Part shown: piece by piece, positions 36,261 to 47,689 of the stretch
Position numbering within the stretch: the stretch's first letter is position 1
Layout: the number at the start of each line of letters is the position of its first letter
DNA from: Primulina eburnea
Lineage: Eukaryota; Streptophyta; Magnoliopsida; Lamiales; Gesneriaceae
NCBI RefSeq assembly: GCF_022965805.1
Contig: NC_133101.1
Location: forward strand, 10,887,069-10,951,068
Length of the DNA stretch: 64,000 nucleotides
Direction: 5' to 3'
The notes under the pieces: model-generated
What the model was told of the DNA's origin: nothing
The model's database searches: none
Seen by the model: the letters and a program-made list of their open reading frames with translations, nothing else
Program-made: the position numbers and the translations under genes

Positions 36261-38555
36261 ATATTCTCTCGGTAAACAACTCAAATTCGCGTCTCCCGCC
36301 CCCTAGTTTAGGAATTTCAAAAAAAAAATGGTTAAACTAATAAGGTAATTTTTTTATATAAAATAGTTAAGAATTGAGAGTAATAGCATGGTCGTTCCTC
36401 TCACTTCAATCTCTTACCAAACATGAATTTAAAAAATAAGTTGAAAATGTTAATTCTATTTTGACGTGATTTCCTCCTATCAATCATGTCCTTAATATTG
36501 AACTATATATATTTTTTTGGATAAAAAGTGGGGGCTTTACGTGTTTTATCATTAAATTTACATTTTCACAGCCTAAATTCCGAGATTTTTATACCAGGCG
36601 GCGCCATGCATGTGCTGAAAGCAATTCAAGAACCCACCATTTGTCTCAACTCAATTCGAGAGAAATTTCTTGAGACTGTGAGCTGCCTACAAATTTAGTG
36701 ATATTGAACGCATAAATGTGGTTCTATTCGATTTGATTCTGAATCCAACAGCAAGCATGAAGCACACGCTTCACGCCTTGGGGGGTTTGCTGGGGGCTGG
36801 GGAGTGGGTTTGTTTGCTAGCGTGTCACAGAATGAGAAGGGTGGTGTCGTATGGTGATGGCTATTTTCTTGGAGTCTGTGTTTTCTGATTTCTCATCACA
36901 TTTAATTATGGCCCAGTGATGGGCTTTTCATTCTTTCGTCATTTTAAATTGTGATTTTCGGTATTTTTTTTCGAGATGGGAAACTTTTTCTTCGCACATA
37001 AAGCATCTGGGATTCTTGGTTCTGTATTTATTAGTGCTGGCTAATTTTTTTGGTTTGTTTCGTGGGCAATCATGTTTTCTGATATGTAATTATATTTTGT
37101 GGCGTATCGGGAGGTGGTAAAATCAAGTGTTTTTTACTGTGCTTTTTTGGTTCTACATTTGTCATTAATGTCTTCATTGATCATGCCGCTCAAGCCATTT
37201 TACTCTAGTTCCTTCAATGCATTTCTAAGGAACTTAGTATAAAAGATTTGGAGAAATTACACCTCGGCTTTTAAGTAATCAATTTTGTTGGTTTTCTACT
37301 GTGCTTTTTTGGAGTTTTCTTTTATTAAGAATTGCGACTCTTTCATATATATCTCTCCCTAACACCTACTTTATATTCTCATTTTCGGGCTCTTTTTATC
37401 AGGCAAATTAGTAGCTGGATTCTTGGTTTGTTCTTATGCGTCGTAGATTTTTTCTTACTTTCTGTTTGATGCAACAATAAAAGCAAAATCTTTCTGTTTG
37501 CACAATATTTGATATTTGTAGGCGTGCCAAGTGCGAAGATGCACCAATGTGTGTGAAAATGATAAAATCTAACTTCTAACTATTCAAGCGACGTGAATTC
37601 TAAATTCGACCGTCAGTTCTAGTCTCCTAAAACAACTATAACGCCAAAACGAAGAAAACTATCGGAAATTGATGGAAATAAACCTCTGACATAATTTTGA
37701 ATTTATAAAAATTGTAGGATTTCATCAAAGACATGAAAAATATAATAAATTGTAAAGTTGCTGAAATCTGAAACAACAAGACGTAGAATGCTAGAAATAT
37801 GCTGGAATGCTTAAAAACTAATGCTTGAAGATTGAATTTTTAGCAGAAAGTATTTTGCAGATTTTTGCTGAGTTGAGTTGTTTGTCATTGTGTTAGCCGA
37901 TTCCTCCTTTTTCTTTGTTGTGCGGTGTGGTTCCTTCCACTCCCCCATGACTCTCGATCTTCTCCTATTTTTTCCCACGATTTCCTTCTCTTTCCACGAT
38001 ATTCTTGTTTGGACGTTATCTGCTTATTTAAATACACTAATGGGCTTCTTGTTTTTGTCTATTAATTTAACTTTTGGGCTTAAATAATTAATTGAGCCCA
38101 ATTTAATTTTTGGTGCAAACACTTTCAATCAGAGAGCCATTTTTTCCGTACTCAACCTCCAATCCCTTCACGTTTTTTCATTTCGAGTAGCGTTTATCAC
38201 CTCTTTTCTTAAAAGGTTTTCCTTGTGGTTCTCACTTCTCATGTCTGTTTCTTTCGTGCAAATTTGCGAAGTTTTTGTCCATCTAAACTCCTCCGTTGGT
38301 CTCTTGTAGGAGGAATTTGCTCATTTCCCACCTCTTTCCTGTCCACAATTCTGTTCTTTCAACTGTCTTTCTTCGTAGTTCTTGGAAAGTGGCTTATTCA
38401 GTCTTTCCTTGTTTCTTGAAATGCGTGGAACGCTTGTTTTATCACTCTTTCATATTGCTCTACTAGCATTTTTTCAGGTCTTATTTCCAGATACAAAAAT
38501 ATTAATTCCCACTTCCGTAAGTACTTCTCTCAATCCATTACATCGAGTGAGCTAA
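36261..38555. other. upstream region of the At1g01500-like gene
   Basis: The less AT-rich part from about 36590 may hold promoter and 5' UTR exons of the gene that starts at 38556, but I cannot place splice sites with confidence. A 15-bp phrase (actgtgcttttttgg) occurs twice, near 37136 and 37297. The stretch 37530-38100 looks like inserted repeat DNA. No protein domain was recognised. Confidence 0.4.
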
Positions 38556-40471
38556 ATGAATTTCCATGAAGGAGTGGAAGTGTTGTTTTCTTTGAGAGAA
38601 ATGGAGGATTCTGATGAGGAACACCACGAAAACAGGGTTGTCGAAAATGGTAACACTGTCATTAGGCACTCGTCTCACCAGCAAGGCATAAAAAACAAGG
38701 CATCTCTGGCATGGCTTGATTTGAGAGTTTTTTATGTTAGATTCAGCAAATGTGTGATTCAAGATGATTCCATTCCTGAATATCTTACAGTGAATCTACG
38801 TTCCATTGAATCGGAATACTCTTTTAGAGATAAATGGTATTAGGACAAGCATATATGCTGATGGTGTGTCATCCCTTTTGAAAAGGGACAGATTAGATAA
38901 ACGATCCGAGGAGGTTACTTTTGTGAGTACCGATAGTATCAGGATGGCAGGGAGTGTGAAATTTGAGGTTTTTTGTAAAGATGTTCTGGTTCTATCTGGG
39001 ACGTTGGAGCTCTGTCCTAGCAATGGATTCATCTGTGAGTCGAAATACCATTGGCAGGGTTGGAGTATGAATTGTGAATCAGATGTACATGTCGGGGCTG
39101 GATTTTTTAAGGGGAATCAAAATCATCATGCGGGTTTGGATTCAATTTCGCCGGCTATCGAGGTTTATCTGGCTGGTTGCTACTCGAGTAGTCCTATTAT
39201 ATTGACTAAAACTTTGCAGATTGGTCACGGGAAGAAGCAAAGGAGGAGAGGGATGCTGGATTCTATACCAGAATATGAGGCAATTTTAAGTAAGAAAGAT
39301 GATTCCTCGGCTGCCTTCGGAATCCAGGTACCTGTCATCGGATTAGTGGATTCATAAAAAAATTGCTTCAATGGAATTTGGTTACCCTTTTGATTTATTT
39401 GCTTGTTAGAATGTGGATTTTCTTGTTTAGCAAGTCTTGGCCTTCGCATGGTTGCTGAACAGAAATGAACAATTCTTGCAGAAAATCTTCTTGGTACCAC
39501 AAGTCTTGGGACATTTAAAAACATGTCCTGAAATTTTCAGGATAGTGAAATCGATGATGGCACATGTTTCAATGCAGAAGAATCATCATTATAGGCTTTT
39601 ATCTCTTGTCATATGATATTCAATTTTCAACTTCAACAGGGTCCCCTAGTGCAGATGATAACACATATATGAAACAAAAGTATCACCTTGCAGTAGCAAT
39701 TAATTCGAAATGGATCTTTACAGAAATTACGCATAAAATATTACAGTTTTTAATCTAGAGAACTTGGGGATCCTCCCTTATTTGGAACTTTGATTCCGGC
39801 TCGCGTTTATGGTGTCTTTAGTACTTTACATTATTCGAGTCGATGCAACCTCTGCTTGTGTTCACTTTTGCATAACAGGATATATATGGCCATCGAGAAG
39901 TTAGCTTTACACGTGGTTGCTTTCTCAATGCATGTGTCCATCTATAAATACCCCTTTCGAGGACATAGCTGCATGATGCATTGATGTGGTTCTTGGTTTC
40001 GCATGGTTATCACCTCCTTAAATTTTGCTTCATATCATCTACTTAAACTTGAAGAAACAAAACAAATCGTGAAAACTAGACCTAGTTTACCAGACTAGTT
40101 CGGTTTTAATGAACTAGTAGCAATTTCTCAATTTTCAAATTCTTGTTTTCTGAATGTTTTTCCTCGTATGATTTGTTCAAACACTAAAATATAACAAAAC
40201 TAGAGTTCCCACTGACTCTTTTCCTGCACCGTGCATTTTGCAGTCTCGGAATGGCCTGGAGTACAAACTGGAAGAGGAAGATAACTGCAGTCCATGTTCA
40301 GGAATGGATAATTTCGAAGGTGAAGATGGAGAATTATCATGGTTCAATGCTGGAGTAAGAGTTGGTGTAGGCATTGGCCTCAGTGTTTGCCTTGGTGTCG
40401 GGATAGGAGTTGGATTGCTCGCTCGAACTTACCAAGGAACGGCCAGAAACTTTGCAAGACGCCTAATGTGA
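38556..40471 (+). pseudogene. plant-specific At1g01500-like protein gene, frameshifted in exon 1
   Basis: Two coding exons are visible, 38556-39327 and 40244-40471, joined at a phase-0 GT-AG intron. The protein has ASLAWLDLRVFYVRF near the N-terminus, then INGIRTSIYADGVSSLLKRD and SPAIEVYLAGC. Exon 2 has EDGELSWFNAGVRVGVGIGL followed by a glycine-rich hydrophobic segment that could be a membrane anchor. It ends RNFARRLM. It resembles Arabidopsis At1g01500, whose function I do not know. The reading shifts by one base at about 38805-38816, so the N-terminal part (frame of 38556) and the rest (frame of 38806) are not joined. ATG at 38601 is an alternative start. This could be a real null allele, a pseudogene or a sequencing error, because the rest is well conserved. 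Confidence 0.75.
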
Positions 40472-40593
40472 TTTGTTTCTTTGTCCCAAACAGTTCGGTT
40501 TGGTCTACTGTAGGATCCTGTGCCCTCACGCTGAGCAAAAGCAAAAAGAGGATCACCGATCCTGCTAACCCAATGTAGGTGTAGAAAGCTGAC

Positions 40594-40599
40594 AATAAA
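40594..40599 (+). terminator. poly(A) signal of the At1g01500-like gene
   Basis: AATAAA lies 123 nt after the TGA stop. The call is inferred from motif and distance. Confidence 0.55.
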
Positions 40600-41609
40600 A
40601 TCTCTAATTCTGTAACAATGGAGAGTTAGCCAAATATCATGAAGACTTGACGTCCCAAGTCCAACCTGTCTAGCTTTTTGTTTTTGTTGATGAGTCGTTC
40701 TTTCTAACGAAGCTTTTGTAGTCTGATGAAACTATATTTCCTCTGATGCCACGTTAATGTTCTGTGAGAATAAGATTTCGGAACTTTTGGATACGTTACC
40801 AATCTAGACACTTTACAAGGTTTAGCTTTATCTTTGATCTCGTTTCGTTGCTTGTTTCTTGTAACAGTCGATACATGTTCCATTACAGTAACAGAATCAG
40901 GTCAGACGTGCCGGGAACATTATATTTCTCGCCCAAGTATTCTCACATGGATCCATGTAAAGCCAGTTTTCTCGATGCTACCGAACGTCATCAGCCAAAT
41001 CTGATCATATGAGGTCAGATCTGGCCCCTCCATACTAGGAGGTGGTCAGTCTATGCTAGCATCGCAGTAGTTTGTCGAGCCAGTCTATGCATGGTAGACC
41101 ATCATCTTAAGTAGCTACAATAATTCATCGCACCATCTTATGAAGCTATTCCTCCCATTCTACTAATAGAAAAATGGGGTCTTGTAGTATTCATATAGGT
41201 GGCAAAAAGTTTCTGGAATATACAACCAAATTATAGCTCTATAATCGGATATGGAACGGGTGTCACAGCATTCACATAGATGGCAAAGAGTCTCTGAACC
41301 ATAACTTAAACAGAGCACTTGAATCCGATATGGAACAGGTGTTACAGTACTGACGTAGGTTCCAAAAGCACATAAAACTATACATTCACGATTTAAACAA
41401 AAAAAGTATCTGAACTCTACAACTCAAATTTCTAGAACAGAAACGACACGCAAGTCCGCAACCAGTCAATAATCATGAAATGGTTGCCTTCGAGTTGATA
41501 AGTAGGTAGGTGGTCATTACTGCAGAAAATATACAAACTGCTTGCTTTGCAGAAGATTTATGCACCATTCAAGCAGGAGTTGACAAGCTTTTATATACAC
41601 ATTGCAGGG
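40600..41609. other. region between convergent gene ends
   Basis: It holds the 3' UTRs of the gene ending at 40471 and of the BTB gene ending at 41610. A tandem repeat with period 81 lies at 41190-41370. No coding exon was seen. Confidence 0.6.
41190..41370. repeat. 81-bp imperfect tandem repeat, about 2.2 copies
   Basis: ttcatataggtggcaaa at 41190 recurs as ttcacatagatggcaaa at 41271 and in part near 41352. The shared phrase cggatatggaac / cgatatggaac supports the period. It lies downstream of the BTB gene stop. Confidence 0.75.
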
Positions 41610-43341
41610 TCACTCACATGATTCAAACTGTTGGGGTCTGTTTGCACGACGAAACCAAGTAGTAAAAGCCGCAACCAAATGAGGGCAGTCATCACCGACA
41701 CGAGTTGAAAAGCGAAGACACTGCTGTAGCAAGTCTTGAGAATCTGACATAGGAAGAGTTGATATAATTCTCAAGAATGTTTCTTCCAGCTCGAGGTAGA
41801 GTGTTTTGTGATTCGGCCCCATAGGCGATGACACACTTTCTCTGTCTTTGTCTTTGCATATTATCAACACCGGAAGCCAATCTCTTACAAGATTCATTCT
41901 CACCTGTTGTGGACACTTTAGGTGTAAATTGACAGGTTCTATAAAAATTTGAGTAACAGCATGTGATGGATTTTCTAGCACATAAAAACATGAAACCAAA
42001 CTAGGAAGTGTATAATTGCATTGCGACTCCTCCCCAAATCATTAAATAGTTCCCAGAAACAGAATAGACAATATCAGTATTGATTCAGGATGTCTTGTAA
42101 AACATTGGTCGACATCTGAAGGATAAAGGCACGTATATTTGGGAGAAAACCTGTCTAGTGGCCAAAACACTGCCCGTTGCGACAGCATTAGCAAGCTTGC
42201 TAGTGCACCGAAGCACGACAGAAGGAAGTCCCGGAAGCATATTTCTCCAAGGACCTTCATAAAACGCCTTGTGCAAGTCTGCAGTAAAGGAAGCCAGCTC
42301 GCTCCAAGCCTTCACAGCCGAGTCCGCTACTTTCAGCTCAAGCATCCTCTCCACCAACCACAACAAGTGTTTCCCGTAATTCATAGCAGTGTACAGATTC
42401 ACCTTCTGAATCGCCTCCGGTGCAAGACGATTTGCTCTAAAGTCGGGACTCGAGTACTCCTCCATGGCCTGCTTCACTATTCTCAAATTCTTCTCAAACT
42501 CCTTATACAAAACCCTTCTTGCTAACTCCTTAGAGGAAAAATCCTTCAGCAGCTTCACAACAAACGCTTTCCCGGAGGCCATGCTAGGGCTATTGTAGAT
42601 TGCAGTACGTACTAATCCGTGAAGCATTTCCTCTGATGAATCACTCTTCGCCGGAGAAACCCTAGCAAGAAGCTCTTTGGATTCTTGGTCACTCAGTAAA
42701 GGAATCAAATCCAATATTTTTTCTTCTTCATCTTCGTTCCACGGCACTGCCTCCAGGAATTTAACACATGCCTTAATGCAATCCTCGAAGAGTAATTCAA
42801 GCGCAATCGGAAGTATACTGAGGACTGTGGATACGCTACCAATCGAGGACAACAAATCATCGGAGTAAAGCAGCTGGAGAACTTTCAGGTAATTGTCGAT
42901 GGAATCAGAAGTTTCCGGAACCGAGAGACTGAATTGATACTGCTTTCGCGAATTTCCTGAATTGTTCGAAGAGAAATCATCCTGGTGCTGCCACCGTTCC
43001 GACAGGAACGCAGCAAAATATTTCGAGCGGCGAAGAACGAGAGAATGAAGATGTAACTGAATCTCGGCCCGATCGACGGTGGTAGCGGGGAGTTTTTTGG
43101 TATCGGAGGAGGCGTCGGATGATACAAAAAGCGGAGTTCCACGATCGGGGTGAAGGCGGAGGATGACGTCAGCAGTCGCTGCGTCGTTGAATCCGCCGCC
43201 GCAGGCGGAAGCGAAGGGGTGGAGAGAATAGGGAGACGACTCGATGACGGAGGAGAGGCAGTGATTGGTATCCACGCGCTGCCTCTTCTTCGGTGCGTCG
43301 GAGGTAGCTCCGTCGCAGTTGCCGCATCCACCACTGGACAT
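41610..43341 (-). CDS. BTB/POZ domain-containing protein (At1g63850/At3g05675-like), 2 exons
   Basis: Exon 1 is 43341-42151 (397 codons) and exon 2 is 41903-41610 (97 codons plus stop), giving 494 residues. The single intron has a GT donor at 42150-42149 and an AG acceptor just above 41903, phase 0. The N-terminus has a KKRQR basic run that could be a nuclear localisation signal. The BTB fold begins near residue 50 (TADVILRLHPD) and continues through LHLHSLVLRRSKYFAAFLSE. A long helical C-terminal region includes NLYTAMNYGKHLLWLVERML and, in exon 2, LELEETFLRIISTLPMSD and CPHLVAAFTTWFRRA. In the family such proteins may act as CUL3-type adaptors or interaction scaffolds, but the substrate is unknown. 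The gene looks intact. Confidence 0.9.
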
Positions 43342-44124
43342 CGAAAAAGATAATGAAATGGGGAAGGATTTGGACGAGGATGGTTACTTGATGAACGACA
43401 ACATTTTTCACACTGATAATAAGGGAAAATTTGGTAATTCACAAAAAAGTACTGATCGTAATTTTATTATTTTGTTCATAAAAATAAAAGCCCAAATTAA
43501 TCAAAATAAAAATTGTACCTCAAACTCGACTTAACACTCTACCTCACACTCCACCTCATATGTGTAAAGCTCGCGTGAATATGAAAACATTGATCCAAAT
43601 ATGTAAAACTCGACTCAAATATGACAAAATTCAACCCAAATTCGATCCAAATGTAACAAAATGTATCGAAATATGGAAAAAAGCGACCCAAAATATGACA
43701 AATTCGGCTCATGCTTGACCCAAATGTGAAAATTTTACCCAAATATGAAAACTTCGACCCAAATTAGACCCAAATGAAATATGTATATAATTATTTATGT
43801 AGATATTCAATCAAACATTACATAATGTAGTGGTAAGATGTTGTGTTATACAAAACACATGGTTCCAATCTAGATTGGGTCAAAATGTGATTTTATTTTT
43901 TTTCATTTTATTTTAATAAGCATGTGTAAAGATGATCTTGTCCTTTAAGTCACTCTCTTTTACCAAATTCAAAAAAGTCAGACTCCCTCCAATTAAAATA
44001 ATTCGGTGGATCTGAAAATAATTATAATTGTTATTATTAAACTAATGTCGTGCTAATACCAAAATCAAGTGAGTCTTTGCGATGTGATTACTAAAATTAT
44101 CTCAGAGGCAATTATAAACAGCTT
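43342..44124. other. upstream region of the BTB gene with short degenerate repeats
   Basis: It should contain the BTB gene promoter and 5' UTR. At 43560-43790 a word of about 17-25 bases around cgacccaaatatgaaaa is repeated about ten times with variation. No exon was recognised. Confidence 0.5.
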
Positions 44125-44560
44125 CAAAGTATCATTTCAATTGAACAAACTGCCTTTGTGTAGGGACATCTAATAACTGATAATATCATTGTAGCTTTTG
44201 AGTGTCTTCATACTTTGCATGAGAGATCTCGAGGCAGAGAAAGTCTGATGACTTTCAGGTTGGATATGATTGTTAAGGCTTAATAGAGTTGAATGGACGT
44301 ATCTAATTATGACAATAATATCTAAGTTGAGATTTTCCGACAGATGGGGGAAAAAGTTATAGATTATTTGAGCACCATACAACTCTCTTTTTGGCATCAA
44401 CGAAATCTGCCGAGGGAACAGAAGGCCTTCGAGGGGGCTCCGACAAGGTTGCCCTCTTTCACCATATTTATTTTTATTGTGTCAAGAAGGACTGTCTGAT
44501 ATTCTGAAGCAGGATTCAAATATATGTGTATTTCAGAGGATCAAATGTGATTGTGTTGTT
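44125..44560 (+). pseudogene. LINE (L1-type) reverse transcriptase remnant
   Basis: The plus strand reads EQTAFV, a stop, then GHLITDNIIVAFECLHTLHE, then RLDM. After a damaged stretch it reads PSRGLRQGCPLSPYLFLLC and QEGLSDILKQ in another frame. These are the QSAFVxGRxITDN and RGLRQGxPLSPYLF blocks of plant non-LTR retrotransposon reverse transcriptases. The catalytic FADD segment is missing. It is a dead fragment with stops and frameshifts. Confidence 0.85.
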
Positions 44561-44561
44561 C

Positions 44562-44563
<2 letters not shown>

Positions 44564-44618
<55 letters not shown>
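44564..44618. repeat. (TA)n microsatellite
   Basis: About 27 AT units directly after the LINE fragment. Confidence 0.95.
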
Positions 44619-44620
<2 letters not shown>

Positions 44621-44810
44621 TTTATTTTTTTGTTGATGGTACATTATTTTTTGGAAAGACATCTACATCTATTTGGAGATTTTTAATTGTTTACAGTAAA
44701 AATTTTAATAATTTAATAAAATAAAGTAAGAAAAATGAGTTTCTTAAACTAATGTTTCACGCCTCGAACATTTTCGCATATATATATATATTATTATTAT
44801 TATTTTAAAA

Positions 44811-44893
44811 GCATGTCACGCCAATTAATTGGGCGTGACTTGCTTAATTTTTTTTAAAAAGCAAGTCACGCCAATTGAATAGGCGTGACTTGC
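44811..44893. repeat. two tandem hairpins sharing a 12-bp stem word
   Basis: Palindrome 1 (44811-44843) and palindrome 2 (44861-44893) each pair gtcacgccaatt with its reverse complement around a tiny loop. The period is 50 bp. The copies are nearly identical. They may be part of the terminal region of a DNA transposon. Confidence 0.8.
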
Positions 44894-46588
44894 TAATTTT
44901 TTTAAAAAATAATTGATGGATACCTATGGTTGAGGAACTATCCCATGTGACTCACTAAAGTCTTATTAATTATTGATATATGCATGTATTTTTTTTCTTT
45001 TATAAAGAAGATGTTAAAAAAAATTAATTAAAATTCGCGTGTTAGAGTGATATAACTTCCTTTAATTATTTAAAAAAAATACAATTGTATCTCGTTGAGC
45101 GAGGAACATGTAGCAGAGCATGGTAGTCAAAGGGTGCAAAACCATGTGTTCTCCTTTAATTGATAATTGGAAGCATCTGCATGCTTTTATTATATAATAT
45201 TAAGAGTCGAATATTGTGTTTCATGTTTTTTTCTTTGTCGTCTCTTTACTCGTAAGTTTGCTTAATTTTTTTATGTAATGTGTTTACTCGCTTAACTCTA
45301 ATTTTGAGTTAATTTGAATTTTTTTTATGTTTTTGCAGGTAAATTTTGATTGAACTATCAACATAAGATATGTATACTAATATAATTATTTATGTAAGTA
45401 TTAAATTTATTGACGAAATTATTATTTATGTTAAAATATTATTTATGTGTTATGTTAATTTTATTTTTTTTCAGTTTTAATTATTATGTGTTTTTTAAAT
45501 TATTATTATTGTTTGTAAAGATATTTCAAAATTATTTATTATGATAAAATTATCATTAATTATTTGTTTAGGAAATGTTAAGAAATTTAATGTTATATGT
45601 TAAATCTTATTTTTTTATTATTACTGTTTTCTAATCATTCCATAATTATATATTACCCTGATAATAATTTTAGATTTGATATGTTGTATGTATATTTTTG
45701 TGTCAAATTCAATTTAAAAAGCTAATTTATTTATTTTTTAAAAAAAACTTTTAGTAAATTTTTTTAAAATAAATATTCAGGTTTTTTAAAGTTGATTCTA
45801 TTTTTTTTAACTTTAATATTTAATTTTTAAAAAATACACTCTTCGTTAATTATGAGCCACAATAATGTTATATTTTTATTTTTTGGTTATTGTTCATTTT
45901 TACAATGTCTGTATAATCATATGTTAAGATAATACTAATTTTAAGTTTATATAATATGTTTTTTATGTATATTTTTGTTAAGTTGCTTGTTTTAAAAACC
46001 GCGACTTGTGTTATTTTTTTAAAAAAATAATAATAAATGAACATTCTTAAATATTTTAATAAAATACACTCTCCAATTATATATATTAACTACAATAATA
46101 TTAGATTAATTTAATTGTTTAAGATAGATTTGAAAATTTATTACAACTTAATCAAGTCACCCCCTCTTATCAGAGATGTCTTAATTAATTTTTTTTTTTG
46201 GAAAAAAAATTAAGTCGATCCCTTTTAGAGAGTGTGACACTAATATTTTTTTAAAAAATGTTTGTATTTTGACACAGTCAAATATTTATTAGTATCTATA
46301 TATCTTTAAATTATTATGTGTTTGTTATTATTATTGTTTGCGTAGATTTTCAAACTATTAATTATATTAATAATAGAATAATAATTTTATTATATTTTAT
46401 TTAATATATTAAGCTAACTTAAGTTAGCTTTTTTATTTGATTTTATTTAGATTGTCAATACTAGTATTTTGAGTTTTTCATGTCAATAAATTTCAATATA
46501 AAAATTTAAATCTGGGTATGTATATAAACTTTATTTATTAAAATATTCGTAGGAATTTTATATGTGTACCCATGTTTGAATTCACTTA
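44894..46588. other. very AT-rich intergenic, no gene recognised
   Basis: Long runs of T and A with no coding signal and no named repeat family. It may be the decayed flank of the PMD/MULE unit further right, but nothing proves this. Confidence 0.5.
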
Positions 46589-47298
46589 GGCTGTGTTTGG
46601 TTGGAAGGATAGGATAAACTAATGATTAGTACGTAAATGATAAAGAAAATGATTTTGGTAGGATTGTAATATATGTTGTAAAATAATATTATGTTTGGTA
46701 AGATTTTTAAGTGTGGGATAATTTTGAATTTTTGGATGAAAAGACGAAATTGCCCTTCCCCTTCCGGAAAATTAGCGACGGATTTTAAAAACTGTCGCTA
46801 TTAGCGACTGTTTTTTAGAAACCGTCGCCGATCTGGTTTTGAATTATTTTAGTTACTAAAAAATTTGACATTTAGCTACCGTTTGAAAAAAAAACCGTCG
46901 CTATTTGCGACGGTTTTTTACAAACCGTCGCTAAACAGGTCCATCGCCTGTCGGCCGGTGCTCGGCCGCGGTTGGCGGTCCGTCGGCGGTCGACCGGTGG
47001 TCGGCCGGCGGCGGTTGTGGAGGCGGCAGTCGGTGGCGGGAAGTGGTGGTAAGTTTGATTTTAGGCGGGAAGTGGTGGTGAGTTTGAATTTAGAAGAAGG
47101 GTAAAATTGGAAAAATAGGAGGTATTAAGAGTGGGATAAATAATCCTAGGGGGTGAGGAGGTATTATTTTAACCTACCTAATATAACCTAATCATTCATA
47201 GGAGGGATTGACTTGGTTAAATAATCACCCCAACTAAACGCCGGATAGAGTAGGATAAAATTATCTATCCTACCCAATCACCCCAACCAAACGTTACC
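46589..47298. mobile_element. non-autonomous PIF/Harbinger-like element, TTA target duplication
   Basis: The left end GGCTGTGTTTGGTTGG and the reverse complement of the right end GGTAACGTTTGGTTGG match at 12 of 16 positions. TTA flanks both sides (46586-46588 and 47299-47301). Such ends and a 3-bp TTA/TAA duplication are typical of Tourist/PIF-Harbinger elements. Inside, the words gcgacggtttt and aaaccgtcgc alternate (46773-46936), followed by a GC-rich block (46940-47040) unlike its surroundings. The open frame at 46865-47104 has no protein features. Confidence 0.7.
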
Positions 47299-47339
47299 TT
47301 AGAGAGATGTTATAAAACAAGGTACAATATTGCCACAAC

Positions 47340-47560
47340 CTTAATCAATGGATCCCTCTAGTAAGAGTACTAGAGAACGACATATGTATATACTCTAAAG
47401 GGTGCGTGAAAGCATATAGTACTTTTATTCTCAGATGCGGCATTACCGAAAGGGGGGCGAAAACGGTCATTTCTTAAGAGAAAGCAAGATCGTAGCGGCG
47501 AAAGATTAGCTATTCCTTTTTTCATCCTAGCACTATGAGAAGGAAGGAAGACTTCCAAAA
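47340..47560. other. possible organellar (mitochondrial) DNA fragment
   Basis: The stretch containing ggcattaccgaaagggggg and aagatcgtagcggcgaaaga has higher GC content and a different texture from the AT-rich flanks, and recalls plant mitochondrial intergenic DNA. This is an impression without any search. No gene is visible. Confidence 0.3.
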
Positions 47561-47689
47561 CTCGTAGATTGTAAAAATATTAATCTTAGTGTATTCATTA
47601 TTTTTTACTTATAGTTAATATTTTATATTATAATTGTTTTGATAATTAATATTGTAGTTGTTTTTTAGACAATATTGTGATAGATGATG

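Noticed and set aside
44477..44686. Open frame joining the LINE fragment with an I-Y repeat
   Set aside because: The first part belongs to the decayed LINE frame and the second is the (TA)n microsatellite.
46865..47104. Basic, Arg/Val-rich open frame
   Set aside because: It lies in the GC-rich interior of a non-autonomous transposon and has no start context or domain.
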